Shown in pieces: positions 30,255 to 39,418 of a DNA stretch of 63,448 bases. Made by a program: the position numbers and the translations under genes. Under the pieces are notes generated by a model. The model was given only the letters and a program-made list of their open reading frames with translations. It searched no databases and was not told the DNA's origin. Origin of the DNA: Geoglobus sp. UBA235. GTDB taxonomy: Archaea; Halobacteriota; Archaeoglobi; Archaeoglobales; Archaeoglobaceae. The stretch spans positions 1 to 63,448 of the forward strand of contig DACG01000008.1 in the NCBI GenBank assembly GCA_002494725.1, written 5' to 3'. How positions within the stretch are numbered: position 1 is the first letter of the stretch; each line of letters begins with the position of its first letter.

Positions 30255-30714
30255 GGTTTAACCCTGATTTTCTCAGCCCACTCAAGCAAGGGTACTCCTT
30301 CATTCCTCAAATCGGTAAACTTCTTCCACAGATTGTTAATTTCCTTCTTTTCCAGTCTCTCCGCAAAATTGTAAGCCCATCGCAGTTGGATACATGAACC
30401 AGCAGTGATCTTCGCCCCTTCTTCACCGATATCACCTTTTGAAATCAATTCAGTGACTTTCTTGGCAGATTTGATTGCTTCATCATGCTTACTGAGAAGC
30501 TGGTCCACGTATTCACCGAGGAATTTTCCCAGTGTGGGATACAGCACTCCTCTTCGAATCTGAAATGCGGTCCATGCAGTTTGTTGAGCTCTCCAAAGAC
30601 TTTACCAGCTTTTTCAACATCTCTTGCTTCAAGAGCGCTTGCAAGTTCTATCAAACCATCTCGAACAGTTCTGTGATCCTCTCCAGACTGATCTATTACC
30701 TCCATTTCAATCAC
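30251..30714 (-). pseudogene. Hemerythrin-like gene with a one-base frameshift
   Basis: The first frame (from GTG 30714 or ATG 30705) has SGEDHRTVRDGL and LHGPHFRFEEE, then goes astray and ends at 30445. The rest of the protein is in another frame: LYPTLGKFLGEYVDQLLSKHDEAI and a helical tail to 30251. Joined at about 30545 (GAAGAGGAG/TGCTGTATCCC, one base missing) they form a normal hemerythrin HHE domain of about 154 residues with its His and Glu iron ligands. This is either a real inactivating deletion or a base-calling error. Confidence 0.75.
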
Positions 30715-30841
30715 TTAACACTGTTAAATTTGCTAATCGCATCTGTTTCTTTTAAGATCTTTAGAGTAGATGCGCAGATAGGAAAAGGAGAAGCATACCT
30801 TTTTAAACTATAAAACTGAGAGAAGGGTGGGAGGTGATCGG

Positions 30842-32017
30842 GTGGAAAGAGAGGCCTTGGAGGAAATAATCAGGTTTGATTTTGAAATTGTGAATGGTGA
30901 TGATACAGTCTCGAAGATCTTTCCTCTGCTTGATAAACTTGATCCTGACAGGGCCAGTGCCCTTGTTGTCAAGGAAGATGACAGAATCATTGGAGTGATA
31001 AGGGAGAGGGATCTGGTAAGGGGAAGCGCTCTGACAAACCCCCATGAAACAAAGGTGAAGAGCTTTGCAATCAGAACCGGAATTCTGGACTTTTCAGAGC
31101 TATCTCCAGAAAAGGTTGCGAGGAGGTTCATAGAGGACTCAACACCCTTTGTCATTGTCAGAAAGGATGGCAAGCATGGGGTCATATACATAAACGACTT
31201 CATTCTCGCCATCAGAGATGAAATTGGAAACCTCAAGGTCAGAGAGGTTATGAATCCAGATGTGATTGCTGTTAGCGCTCATTCAACCGCTGGAAAGGCT
31301 TTATCACTCATGCGAACCCATGGAGTTGACAGGCTTGTTGTTGTGGACGACAAGCACAGAGCGGTGGGAGTCGTGACTGGTAAGGACATAGTTGACAGAA
31401 TTCTCGCACCAAGGAAGAGAGCAAGAATGGGAGACAGCAAGGGTGAGAAGGAGAAGACGCTTGCAATCATGGTTGAGAGCATAATGAGCTACCCTGTTGT
31501 GAGCTGTGAGAGAAATGAGAGAATTTCAGATGTAATTGAGCAGATGGTGGAGCACAGGATATCTGGCGTGATTGTTGTGGATCAGAGTGGTGTTCCTGAG
31601 GGGATAGTCACAAAGAAGGACATTCTGGAAAGATATCTTGCAGAGATGATGCCCGCTGGAGAGTTGAAGATAGAGGTTATTCTCAGGAACATTGAGGATG
31701 AGGACTTTGACATGGAGGAGCTGAGAAATGACGTTGAGAAGTTCATGAGAAAGTTCAGAAACTTCATCGAGGATGCTGTGGTGTTCCTTTACATAAAGCA
31801 GCACAAGGAGAGGTTCAGAAGTTTGCCTCTAATCCATGTCAGGATAAAGCTGAGCTCCGACAGGGGCACATATTTTGCAACAGGAGAGGGATGGGGAGTT
31901 GAGTTTGCAGTTCATGCAACCCTGAAGAAGCTTGAAAGGGAGATTCTGAAAGAGAAGGAAATGCTTTCAGATTCAAAAATGGTTAAGAGATTTTATGAGG
32001 AGGTTTTTGAATTTTAA
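30842..32017 (+). CDS. CBS-domain protein with possible ribosome-hibernation (HPF/S30AE-like) tail
   Basis: A 391-residue protein. Four CBS motifs fill residues 1-280 (for example VVKEDDRIIGVIRERDLV, VREVMNPDVIAVSAHST, VVDDKHRAVGVVTGKDIV, IVVDQSGVPEGIVTKKDIL). They usually bind adenine nucleotides. The last 100 residues have the alternating pattern and ending of the HPF/YfiA ribosome-binding domain (EVILRNIEDEDF, IHVRIKLSSDRGTYFATGEG, AVHATLKKLEREILKEKE). So it could sense energy charge and bind idle ribosomes (inference). GTG 30842 follows GAGGTGATC. It is upstream of fae-hps. Confidence 0.75.
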   Translation: MEREALEEIIRFDFEIVNGDDTVSKIFPLLDKLDPDRASALVVKEDDRIIGVIRERDLVRGSALTNPHETKVKSFAIRTGILDFSELSPEKVARRFIEDSTPFVIVRKDGKHGVIYINDFILAIRDEIGNLKVREVMNPDVIAVSAHSTAGKALSLMRTHGVDRLVVVDDKHRAVGVVTGKDIVDRILAPRKRARMGDSKGEKEKTLAIMVESIMSYPVVSCERNERISDVIEQMVEHRISGVIVVDQSGVPEGIVTKKDILERYLAEMMPAGELKIEVILRNIEDEDFDMEELRNDVEKFMRKFRNFIEDAVVFLYIKQHKERFRSLPLIHVRIKLSSDRGTYFATGEGWGVEFAVHATLKKLEREILKEKEMLSDSKMVKRFYEEVFEF

Positions 32018-32034
32018 TCTGTGAGGTGTTTGTG

Positions 32035-33219
32035 ATGGAGTACAGAATTGGAGAGGCACTGGTTGGAACTGGAAATGAGGTGGCGCACATCGATCTTCTC
32101 ATAGGCACAAAAGACAGTCCAGTTGGAGCTGCCTTTGCCAACGCTTTGTCTCAGCTCTCTGCTGGACACACACCTCTTCTTGCAGTTTTGAGACCAAATC
32201 TGATAACAAAGCCTCCTGCGGTGATAATCCCAAAGGTAACGGTCAAGGAGATGTTTCAGGCTGAGCTGATTTTCGGACCGGCTCAGATGGCAGTTGCAAA
32301 GGCAATAGCTGATGCTGTGGAGGATGGAATAATTCCTAAGAAGAAGGCGGAAGATTACGTGATAGTTGTCAGCGTTTTCATTCATCCAAAAGCGAAAAAC
32401 AAGGAGAAGGTTTTTTACTACAACTACAGTGCCACAAAGCTTGCCATCAAAAGAGCCATGGAGAGCTTTCCGGATGTTGATAGAGTTATGTACGAGAAAG
32501 ACAGGAGCTTCCACCCATTTGCTGGGAGGAAGCTGACAAGGCTCTGGGACCCACCTTACTTGCAGATTGCAATTGACATCCCGGATCTGAATGAGGTTTT
32601 AAAGGTTCTGAGATACATCCCTGACAGCGATCACATAATCTACGAGGTTGGTACACCGTTAGCAAAGAGATACGGTGCTGAAGTGATTCTAAGGCTGAGA
32701 GAGGAGAAGCCCGATGCCTTCTTTGTTCTCGATCTCAAAACCCTTGACACTGGAAATCTCGAGGCAAGGATGGCGGCTGATGCGACAGCAAATGCAGTCG
32801 TCATCTCAGGCTTGGCACCTATAAGCACGATCAAGAAGGCTGCCAGCGAAGCCCAGAAACTCGGACTTTACTGCATAGTGGACATGCTGAATGTTGAGGA
32901 TCCTGCAGAAAGGCTTGACAGAATTGTTGATGCAGGAATCAAGCCGGATGTTGTTGAACTGCATAGAGCGATTGATTCAGAGCACGAAGAGCCACCATGG
33001 AAGTTTGCCAGAGCGATAAAAGACAGATACGACGTGCTTGTGGCTGTTGCAGGAGGGATAAGGCCTGAAAACATTGAAGAGGCTATAAGCTACGGTGCAG
33101 ACATACTGGTTGTTGGAAGGGCGATTACGAGAGCGAGAGATATAGAGGGGGCTGCAAGAAGATTTCTGGCGGGAATGAAACCAGACACAGATCAGTTCAG
33201 AATCATGACTGATTTTTGA
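32035..33219 (+). CDS. fae-hps: Bifunctional formaldehyde-activating enzyme/hexulose-6-phosphate synthase
   Basis: A 394-residue fusion. Residues 1-165 are Fae (GEALVGTGNEVAHIDLLIG, GAAFANAL), which condenses formaldehyde with tetrahydromethanopterin. Residues 175-394 are Hps (LQIAIDIPDL, ADATANAVVISGLAP, LHRAIDSE, AVAGGIRPENIEEAI), which links formaldehyde to ribulose-5-phosphate; in archaea it runs backwards to make ribulose-5-phosphate. ATG 32035 has GAGGTGTTTGTG before it. It lies between the CBS gene and tpiA, all on the same strand. Confidence 0.95.
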   Translation: MEYRIGEALVGTGNEVAHIDLLIGTKDSPVGAAFANALSQLSAGHTPLLAVLRPNLITKPPAVIIPKVTVKEMFQAELIFGPAQMAVAKAIADAVEDGIIPKKKAEDYVIVVSVFIHPKAKNKEKVFYYNYSATKLAIKRAMESFPDVDRVMYEKDRSFHPFAGRKLTRLWDPPYLQIAIDIPDLNEVLKVLRYIPDSDHIIYEVGTPLAKRYGAEVILRLREEKPDAFFVLDLKTLDTGNLEARMAADATANAVVISGLAPISTIKKAASEAQKLGLYCIVDMLNVEDPAERLDRIVDAGIKPDVVELHRAIDSEHEEPPWKFARAIKDRYDVLVAVAGGIRPENIEEAISYGADILVVGRAITRARDIEGAARRFLAGMKPDTDQFRIMTDF

Positions 33220-33228
33220 GGTGAGAGT

Positions 33229-33891
33229 ATGAAGGCTGTCATAATAAATTTTAAGGCGTATGGAGAGGGTAGTGGTGAAAAAGCCATATCTCTTGCGAAG
33301 GCTGTTGAGGAGGTCTCCAGAAAGGTTGATTTTTACATGGCCGTCTGTCCGCCTTTTGTTGATCTTTCGGATGTGATTAAAAGCGTGGAGATTGATGTTT
33401 TCGCCCAGCACACAGATGCTGTTAGCTATGGAAGCCATACAGGCAGAATAACTCCTGAGATGCTTAAGGAGAAGGGTGTGAAGGGGAGCCTGATAAATCA
33501 CAGCGAAAGAAGACTTAGGCTTGCAGATATTGAGTATCTTGTCTCCAAATTCAAAGAGCTCGGACTTATCAGTGTTGTCTGCACAAACAATGTTCTCACA
33601 ACAAAATCCGCTTCAGCTCTTGCTCCAGATTATGTGGCGGTTGAACCTCCTGAGCTCATAGGCAGCGGGATTCCGGTAAGCAAGGCTGAGCCCGAGGTTG
33701 TTGAGAACTCTGTTAAAGCAGCGAAGGACATAAATCCCGATGTAAAAGTGCTGTGTGGAGCAGGGATAAGCACCTATGAGGATGTTGTCTCAGCCATAGA
33801 CCTTGGAGCAGATGGCGTTCTGCTGGCAAGTGGGGTTGTGAAGGCGAAGGATCAGAAAAAGGCGCTGGAGGAGCTTGTTGGATTAAGGTAA
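33229..33891 (+). CDS. tpiA: Triosephosphate isomerase (archaeal type)
   Basis: A 220-residue TIM, shorter than bacterial forms as usual in archaea. NFKAYGE contains the active-site Lys, GSLINHSERRL the His, VAVEPPELIGSG the catalytic Glu, and LCGAGISTYEDV and GADGVLLASGVV the phosphate-binding loops. It interconverts dihydroxyacetone phosphate and glyceraldehyde-3-phosphate. It starts nine bases after fae-hps. Confidence 0.95.
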   Translation: MKAVIINFKAYGEGSGEKAISLAKAVEEVSRKVDFYMAVCPPFVDLSDVIKSVEIDVFAQHTDAVSYGSHTGRITPEMLKEKGVKGSLINHSERRLRLADIEYLVSKFKELGLISVVCTNNVLTTKSASALAPDYVAVEPPELIGSGIPVSKAEPEVVENSVKAAKDINPDVKVLCGAGISTYEDVVSAIDLGADGVLLASGVVKAKDQKKALEELVGLR

Positions 33892-33930
33892 GTTCAGAAA
33901 ACTTTATATTTTATCAAATTTACTTGATTC

Positions 33931-34092
33931 ATGGGATGCAGGGATTGCAGGTTCTACGAGTTTGATGGTGTTTACAGATGTACGTGGTTTGAGTCGAGAA
34001 TTTCAAGGGTTTTCCCGAGATGGATGGACAGCTTCAGGAGAGGAGAGATAAGGTTCAAGAAGTGCGGGTATTATGGGAGTAGAAGGAGCTGA
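33931..34092 (+). CDS. Small Cys-rich protein
   Basis: A 53-residue protein (MGCRDCRFYEFDGVYRC...) with CRDC, one Cys after 10 residues and a last Cys in KKCGYYG, enough for one zinc or iron site. The ATG lies 29 bases after ACTTTATATTTTA, a good TATA box for a leaderless gene. I recognise no family, but the pattern is like small archaeal zinc-binding proteins. Confidence 0.6.
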   Translation: MGCRDCRFYEFDGVYRCTWFESRISRVFPRWMDSFRRGEIRFKKCGYYGSRRS

Positions 34093-34201
34093 ATAAGAGT
34101 CGTGATTTTTATAAATTTTAAATTCATTTTGCTTTTCTGTCAAAAAATTGATATTCTTGTTTTACTGAAACTATCGTGGAAGATAAAATTTAGACTTTCC
34201 T

Positions 34202-34318
34202 ATGTGGGAGGTATCAGATTTGACAGAGTATCGAAAACTGTGGGACAGAGAGGAAGAAAGAAGGTTTTTTGAGAAAACACTTGAAATTGCTACCGGAAAA
34301 CATCCTCATGATCATTGA
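34202..34318 (+). CDS. Possible 38-residue charged protein
   Basis: ATG TGG GAG ... to TGA gives MWEVSDLTEYRKLWDREEER... with charged helical character and a His-rich end. No clear binding site. It may be a gene fragment left by rearrangement in front of the methyltransferase. Confidence 0.3.
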   Translation: MWEVSDLTEYRKLWDREEERRFFEKTLEIATGKHPHDH

Positions 34319-34399
34319 AGTTAAAATGTCTGTTGTGTGGAACCGGGAATACAACCCTGAGACCAAGGAAATAAAATGTATTGGCGATTACAGAACTCA

Positions 34400-34555
34400 T
34401 TACGGCAATCCAAGCCTTCCCAGATCGGATACGATGCTCAAAGCAACTGGCAATAGCATAAACATAAGAGTATCCGGAAACATGGCATCTAAAATACCAA
34501 TTATTGCTATTGGTAACACACCCATAACAAAACATACTACCAGAAGGCTGACCAT
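34400..34555 (-). CDS. Possible 51-residue membrane protein
   Basis: The leftward frame from ATG 34555 reads MVSLLVVCFVMGVLPIAIIG..., then a second hydrophobic segment (TLMFMLLPVALSIVSDLG). The two-helix hairpin looks protein-like. There is no convincing binding site and it opposes the methyltransferase region. Confidence 0.35.
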   Translation of the reverse strand: MVSLLVVCFVMGVLPIAIIGILDAMFPDTLMFMLLPVALSIVSDLGRLGLP

Positions 34556-34606
34556 CTGAAAAAGGCCGGAATAATTCAGGGATTCTTTTCTGTCAACCTG
34601 AACCCA

Positions 34607-34840
34607 TTGGATAATGAAAGTGAGGAGAATATAAAAAACACCCCAGAAGGGGAATTCCTCAGAATAGATGATTTTTCAGAACTGGAAACCACAATATCCA
34701 AGTTTATTGAGGAAGAAAGAGAATTCTTTTCCTCAATGCTTCCAAAAAAGAAGCTTGGGAAATTGATTGAAATTGCAAGCAAAGAGCCCACATATGTCAA
34801 AAAAGCTGAAAAATTTCTGGAGTTATTGAGAGGTGTATGA
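34607..34840 (+). CDS. C-terminal fragment upstream of the methyltransferase
   Basis: A 77-residue frame with a TTG start; open sequence extends upstream to a TAA near 34514 with protein-like residues (TYYQKADHLKKAGIIQGFF) but no start. It ends EKFLELLRGV and is followed by the methyltransferase after one base. It could be the remaining end of a restriction endonuclease or specificity protein, with its front lost (inference). Confidence 0.4.
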   Translation: MDNESEENIKNTPEGEFLRIDDFSELETTISKFIEEEREFFSSMLPKKKLGKLIEIASKEPTYVKKAEKFLELLRGV

Positions 34841-34841
34841 A

Positions 34842-35762
34842 ATGAGCAAAAAACGAAGAAATGGAACAAAAACAAGTAGATTCGGCGTTTCTGGGAGAAT
34901 AAGCCATGATTCAACTGAATTTTACTCCAGCAGACTTTGTGATGAATTCTCAAAAGAAAAGAAGGTCGAGTACGTTGAAAACAGAATTCCTGAAAACTAC
35001 CTGGATAGAATTTTTTGTAAGTCCAGCGAATGCATGGAAGAGCTGCCAGACTGCAGTGTCCACCTGATGGTAACCTCTCCTCCCTATAACGTTGGCAAAG
35101 AGTATGACAGGAATATGGCTTTTTCAGAATATCGCGAATTTTTGAAGAGAGTGTGGAAAGAGACGTACGGGGTTTTAGTTCCTGGAGGGAGAGCATGCAT
35201 AAACATCGCAAACCTTGGAAGAAAACCATACATTCCACTCCATGCTTTCATAATCCAAGACATGCTTGAGATAGGGTTTCTAATGAGAGGTGAAATTATA
35301 TGGAACAAGGATTCGAGTGCAAGTCCATCCACCGCCTGGGGAAGCTGGCTTTCAGCGAAAAACCCAACACTGAGAGATATTCATGAATACATTCCTGTTT
35401 TTTCAAAAGATACATTCAAAAGAGAGAATCCAATGAAACGAGAGAGTACAATAAAAAGGGAAGAATTTCTCGAATTTACCAAAAGTGTGTGGACATTTCC
35501 GGCAGTTTCAGCCAGAAAAATAGGTCACCCAGCTCCATTTCCAGTTGAACTGCCATACAGGTGCATCCAGCTTTATACATTCAAGAATGAAGTAATTCTT
35601 GATCCATTTATGGGAAGCGGGCAGACTGCAATTGCAGCAATAAAGACTGGGAGACATTATGTTGGCTATGAAATAAATGAAGAGTATGTTGAACTTGCAA
35701 ACAGAAGAATAAAAGAGTTCGTATCAGAATTCAAAGCTCCAAGGCTTGCTGACTATTTTTAA
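34842..35762 (+). CDS. Type II DNA methyltransferase (SPPY class)
   Basis: A 306-residue protein. Motif IV is TSPPYNVGKEY, typical of N4-cytosine or beta-class N6-adenine methyltransferases; motif I follows near the end as LDPFMGSGQTAIAA with YVGYEINEEY, the order (IV before I) of the beta class. A basic N-terminus and the middle insertion probably select the target. ATG 34842 follows GAGAGGTGTATGAA. No intact restriction enzyme is adjacent, so it is an orphan or a protective relic. Confidence 0.88.
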   Translation: MSKKRRNGTKTSRFGVSGRISHDSTEFYSSRLCDEFSKEKKVEYVENRIPENYLDRIFCKSSECMEELPDCSVHLMVTSPPYNVGKEYDRNMAFSEYREFLKRVWKETYGVLVPGGRACINIANLGRKPYIPLHAFIIQDMLEIGFLMRGEIIWNKDSSASPSTAWGSWLSAKNPTLRDIHEYIPVFSKDTFKRENPMKRESTIKREEFLEFTKSVWTFPAVSARKIGHPAPFPVELPYRCIQLYTFKNEVILDPFMGSGQTAIAAIKTGRHYVGYEINEEYVELANRRIKEFVSEFKAPRLADYF

Positions 35763-35766
35763 AATA

Positions 35767-36537
35767 TCAATCCTCCATCACAAACCTCCTCATGTGCTCA
35801 GGAACAAAGCTCTCGGCATCAATTCCACAAGCTTTGCTGAACTGGTAAACCATGATGTATCCTGCCAGATGGAATGGTGCCTCTTTAACCTCAGCATCTC
35901 TCTCCATGCTTGCAAGACATGGATAGGCGCACTGATGCTGGTGAATGTCCTTCCAGAACTCTCTGATGTCTTCAATAATGTAGCCCTTCATCTTTCTTGC
36001 CACGTAGTATGCATTCCCGCATGGATCGCTTTTCAGAACCTTAACATCCGAGATAATCTCACCATCCATCTCAACCACAAACTCGGGCTTCCCAAAACCA
36101 ATTGAGCTCAGTGGAGTGTTGCTGGAGCAAAAAGGCTTTGGAGAGTAAAAGTCCATGCCATTTTCATTGCATTTCCTCCTCAACTGCTCTCTCAACCCCG
36201 GAGAGATCCAGCTTGGGCTTTCAGCAGGAGCAATTATTGCTTTTGCTTGAGCAATCTCGGGAAGCTCCACAAGCATATCAGGATGGAGATTTATTGCAAC
36301 TATCACCTCCGACTCTGGATTTCCAATGATTTCTTCGGGCTCCTCCACATAAATTCCATACATAGATGGCTCATCAAGCTCGATAACCCACTCGATGTTT
36401 CCAGAAAAATCATAGCTTTTGCAGTAATCGCATCCATCAATTCCGCACGCCCCAAAATATCCGCATGATCTTGGATAGGCAAGATTTGCCACAAATCTTT
36501 TTCCGAACTCCCCTGAGTAGATGATGCCGATTTTCAC
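35767..36537 (-). CDS. DUF166 protein
   Basis: A 256-residue archaeal DUF166 protein, sometimes annotated as thymidylate synthase-like. It begins MKIGIIYSGEFGKRFVANL and is rich in Cys (CGYFGACGIDGCDYC, FCSSNTPLSSIG, CAYPCLASM), suggesting metal or Fe-S binding. It has no ThyA/ThyX active site. The function is unknown. Confidence 0.8.
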   Translation of the reverse strand: MKIGIIYSGEFGKRFVANLAYPRSCGYFGACGIDGCDYCKSYDFSGNIEWVIELDEPSMYGIYVEEPEEIIGNPESEVIVAINLHPDMLVELPEIAQAKAIIAPAESPSWISPGLREQLRRKCNENGMDFYSPKPFCSSNTPLSSIGFGKPEFVVEMDGEIISDVKVLKSDPCGNAYYVARKMKGYIIEDIREFWKDIHQHQCAYPCLASMERDAEVKEAPFHLAGYIMVYQFSKACGIDAESFVPEHMRRFVMED

Positions 36538-36628
36538 CTTTTACCAGTCTTACAAGCAACATTTTAAGGATTGTCTTTTTTATGCCCGTAGCAAAAATTT
36601 TTTATTCAAATTACCGAACTTGTGTTCG

Positions 36629-36787
36629 ATGAGAGCAGTTGAGTTTGCTGCTGTAATTCTGGCAATGCTTGTGCCGTTTATTGCCATAAAAACCCATGAC
36701 ATGGCCACGTACATATACTGGACAGTGGTGGTGGCAGCTTACCTTGCTTACACTGCCTTCAGGAGGTGGGATGTTGAACAGCTTTGA
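36629..36787 (+). CDS. Small membrane subunit next to the symporter
   Basis: A 52-residue protein with two hydrophobic segments (VEFAAVILAMLVPFIAI and IYWTVVVAAYLAYTAF). It overlaps the symporter start by 17 bases. Many solute:sodium symporters of this family have such a two-helix partner, probably a stability or coupling subunit. Confidence 0.65.
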   Translation: MRAVEFAAVILAMLVPFIAIKTHDMATYIYWTVVVAAYLAYTAFRRWDVEQL

Positions 36788-38123
36788 GACACTTCTGCTA
36801 TTCTATGCAGTTGCAGGGACGGCAATAGCATTGTACGCCAGAAAATTTGGGGTGAAAAGTGATGATGAGTATTACATCGCAGGAAGAAATGTTGGTGGGG
36901 TTATCTCAGCTTTAACATATGCTGCAACGACATATTCGGCTTTCATGATGGTCGGGCTTGTTGGCCTGGCTTATGCTTCAGGAGTCGGGGCATACGGCTT
37001 TGAGATGTTCTACCTTGCAGGAACTCTCATGCTGCTGTCATACTACGGTCCGAAAATATGGAAGCTCTCGAGGGAATATGATGCCGTATCTCCTGCAGAG
37101 CTTATCGGGAAGAGATTCGGGAAAAGTACGGCAGTTGCAATGGTAATTATTTCCCTGGTTGCTCTGATTCCGTACACATCATCCCAGCTCATTGGTGTGT
37201 CTCTTGTGATCGAGAGGATGTCAGGAATAAGCTTCATGACCGCCATATCAATATCAGCAGTCCTCATTGCCCTCTGGGCGTTCATAGGGGGTCTGAGAGG
37301 TGTTGCCTGGACAGATGCTGTGCAGGGAGTGATAATGATCCTTTCAGCGGTGATTGCAGTGGTTTATGTGTTCAGCCTGAATCCCGGATTTTTCGGACAG
37401 GTATCGGAGATCGGAGATCTCATGGCAGTCCCAAACAGAATATGGACACCCCAGCTTTTTATAAAGCTCACAGTTCCCTGGTTCTTCTTTGCATTAACAA
37501 ACCCGCAGGTATTTCAGAGACTGTTCATACCCAAGGATGAGAAAGCCCTGAAAAGAATGGTTGTTTACTTCGGAATTTTTGGTCTTCTTTACACGGTACT
37601 TGTTACAATGCTTGGACTGATGCTGAGAGTTATGGCGGAAAATGGAGATTTCCCTCTTCTGAAAGATAGAGATCTGGTCACTCCAACACTCCTTTCTGCG
37701 ATGCCAGAGTGGATGGGGTTGCTTGTTGGCATAAGCATTCTTGCAGCAGCAATAACAACGGCAAACTCAATAATACTCAGTCTTTCATCAATGGTTTCAA
37801 GGGATGTTTTCAAAAATCAGATGGCAGGAAGAGCATCTATACTCGTTCTGACTGTAACAGTTGCTCTTTTTGCCTCGACAAGGCCTTCATACATAGTCGA
37901 GCTTGCGGTGATGTCTTCCACGCTCCTGCTCTCCATCTTCCCCTTGATCTTGGCCCTCATCCACACAAAATTCAGCAGGGGCTTGGAGGCAGTGCTTGTC
38001 AGCTTTTTAACAGGGCTCGTACTGAGATACCTCAAGTTTCAATTCACGGGAGTTGCGGTGCTTGCTGTGGGATTTGCTGTGCTTTTAGCAGCGAATCTGA
38101 CAAAAAGAGGAAAAATAGGTTAA
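36771..38123 (+). CDS. Solute:sodium symporter
   Basis: A 450-residue SSF protein with about 13 membrane segments. Landmarks are the N-terminal YYIAGRNVGG and ATTYSAFMMVGLVG sodium-site region, DAVSPAELIGKRFG, and GGLRGVAWTDAVQGVIM, the SSF signature. ATG 36771 follows AGGAGGTGGG. Substrate unknown; an organic acid is plausible beside CoA-transferases (inference). Confidence 0.9.
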   Translation: MLNSFETLLLFYAVAGTAIALYARKFGVKSDDEYYIAGRNVGGVISALTYAATTYSAFMMVGLVGLAYASGVGAYGFEMFYLAGTLMLLSYYGPKIWKLSREYDAVSPAELIGKRFGKSTAVAMVIISLVALIPYTSSQLIGVSLVIERMSGISFMTAISISAVLIALWAFIGGLRGVAWTDAVQGVIMILSAVIAVVYVFSLNPGFFGQVSEIGDLMAVPNRIWTPQLFIKLTVPWFFFALTNPQVFQRLFIPKDEKALKRMVVYFGIFGLLYTVLVTMLGLMLRVMAENGDFPLLKDRDLVTPTLLSAMPEWMGLLVGISILAAAITTANSIILSLSSMVSRDVFKNQMAGRASILVLTVTVALFASTRPSYIVELAVMSSTLLLSIFPLILALIHTKFSRGLEAVLVSFLTGLVLRYLKFQFTGVAVLAVGFAVLLAANLTKRGKIG

Positions 38124-39418
38124 ATAATTCCCTTATTTTTGAGTTCCCCAAGCTTGGACTTTCCGTAACCAAGGTACTTCTTGTAGATGAACTCGTTGTC
38201 CTCTCCGGCAGGCTTGCAAAGCCACTTTATCCTGCCCGGAGTTTTCTCGTGCTTTGGAGCGATGCCCTGCACTGCAAGCTCTCCGTAGTATAGATCCTTG
38301 ACCTTCATTAACGCACCCCTCATCCACCAGTTCTCGACCTCAAAGCTTTCCTTGGGTGTGAGCAGTTCTCCCGCAACCGCGGTGCCCTCACCCCTGTACT
38401 CGAGGGTTGCCTGAATCAGCTCTTCGGTGGTCATGCTGGCAGTTACTTTCTCAAGCTCCTTCAGAGCTTTGGGCCAGTTTTCGGGAGTCAGCCTCTCCTT
38501 GATTGTCGGGTATTTGTCAATCAGGTCCTCCCTGCCGAGTATCGTGCACAGTGCCTTCCAGTTGGGATCGCTGAAGCCCGCGATGAAGGCCATGCCGTCC
38601 TTCACCTTTATGAGAGTGTACGGGAACACGGCAGGATCGAAGTTCGCAACCCTGTTGATCGTGTCTCTGAAAGCATGCCAGTACTGCACGTAGTAGTTCT
38701 GGACCTTCGCCATCGCCTCAGCCTCGGAAACATCTATGAACTGCCCTTTTCCGGAGATGGTCCTCCAGAAGAGAGCAACCATTATTCCGAATGCTGCAAA
38801 TCCTCCACCCACATACCATCCCATCCACGGGCCCATCTTCGTCGGAACCCTTGCATGCCCGGGGTAGTCCTCATACTCCTCCGGAATTCCCGTGGTCCAG
38901 GTTATCCCTCCCATGGCCTGATTGATCACATCGTAGTCGGGCATTCCGCTTGTTGCTTTCCTGCCAAAGTGTCCGAAGGAGTAGATGGCCGTGTAGATCA
39001 GCCCGGGATTGAGCTTGCTCAGCTGCCTGTATCCGATGCCAAGCGAGTCCATGTAACCGGGCTTGAAGGTCTCGATGACGACATCAGCCTTCTCGGCGAG
39101 CTCCTTGAAAATCTCTCTCCCCTCCTCGCTTTCAAGGTTGAGGGTTATGTGGAACTTGTTCCTGCCCTCGACGATGTAGGCAAGGCCTGAGTCCTTTATC
39201 TTCAGGCCGAAGGGAGTCATTTTCCTGGCAATGTCACCGCCAGGAGGTTCGATTCTGATGACCTCTGCTCCAAACTCGGCGAGCAGTGAAGACGCGAAAA
39301 GTCCGGCGAAGTTGCCGTAGCTCAGATCGAGGACGAGGACGTCATCAAGCGCCTCGGGCTTGTCCTTAGCGTTGAGAACGTTGCAGTTTTCCTTCGCCCA
39401 CTCAACCCAGTCACTCAT
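38120..39418 (-). CDS. Family III CoA-transferase (subunit 1)
   Basis: A 432-residue CaiB/BaiF/Frc family protein: VLDLSYGNFAGLFASSLLAEFGAEVIRIE at the start in family form, and SGMPDYDVINQA with the Asp expected to carry the CoA thioester. It also has GKGQFIDVSEAEA. It moves CoA between organic acids. It overlaps the second CoA-transferase gene by eight bases; in two-gene forms (for example benzylsuccinate CoA-transferase) the subunits form a heteromer. The substrate here is unknown. Confidence 0.88.
   Translation of the reverse strand: MSDWVEWAKENCNVLNAKDKPEALDDVLVLDLSYGNFAGLFASSLLAEFGAEVIRIEPPGGDIARKMTPFGLKIKDSGLAYIVEGRNKFHITLNLESEEGREIFKELAEKADVVIETFKPGYMDSLGIGYRQLSKLNPGLIYTAIYSFGHFGRKATSGMPDYDVINQAMGGITWTTGIPEEYEDYPGHARVPTKMGPWMGWYVGGGFAAFGIMVALFWRTISGKGQFIDVSEAEAMAKVQNYYVQYWHAFRDTINRVANFDPAVFPYTLIKVKDGMAFIAGFSDPNWKALCTILGREDLIDKYPTIKERLTPENWPKALKELEKVTASMTTEELIQATLEYRGEGTAVAGELLTPKESFEVENWWMRGALMKVKDLYYGELAVQGIAPKHEKTPGRIKWLCKPAGEDNEFIYKKYLGYGKSKLGELKNKGII

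Noticed and set aside
34576..35238. 220-codon leftward open frame opposite the methyltransferase
   Set aside because: Low-complexity, Ser/Leu/Phe-rich shadow of the methyltransferase frame; no start signal.
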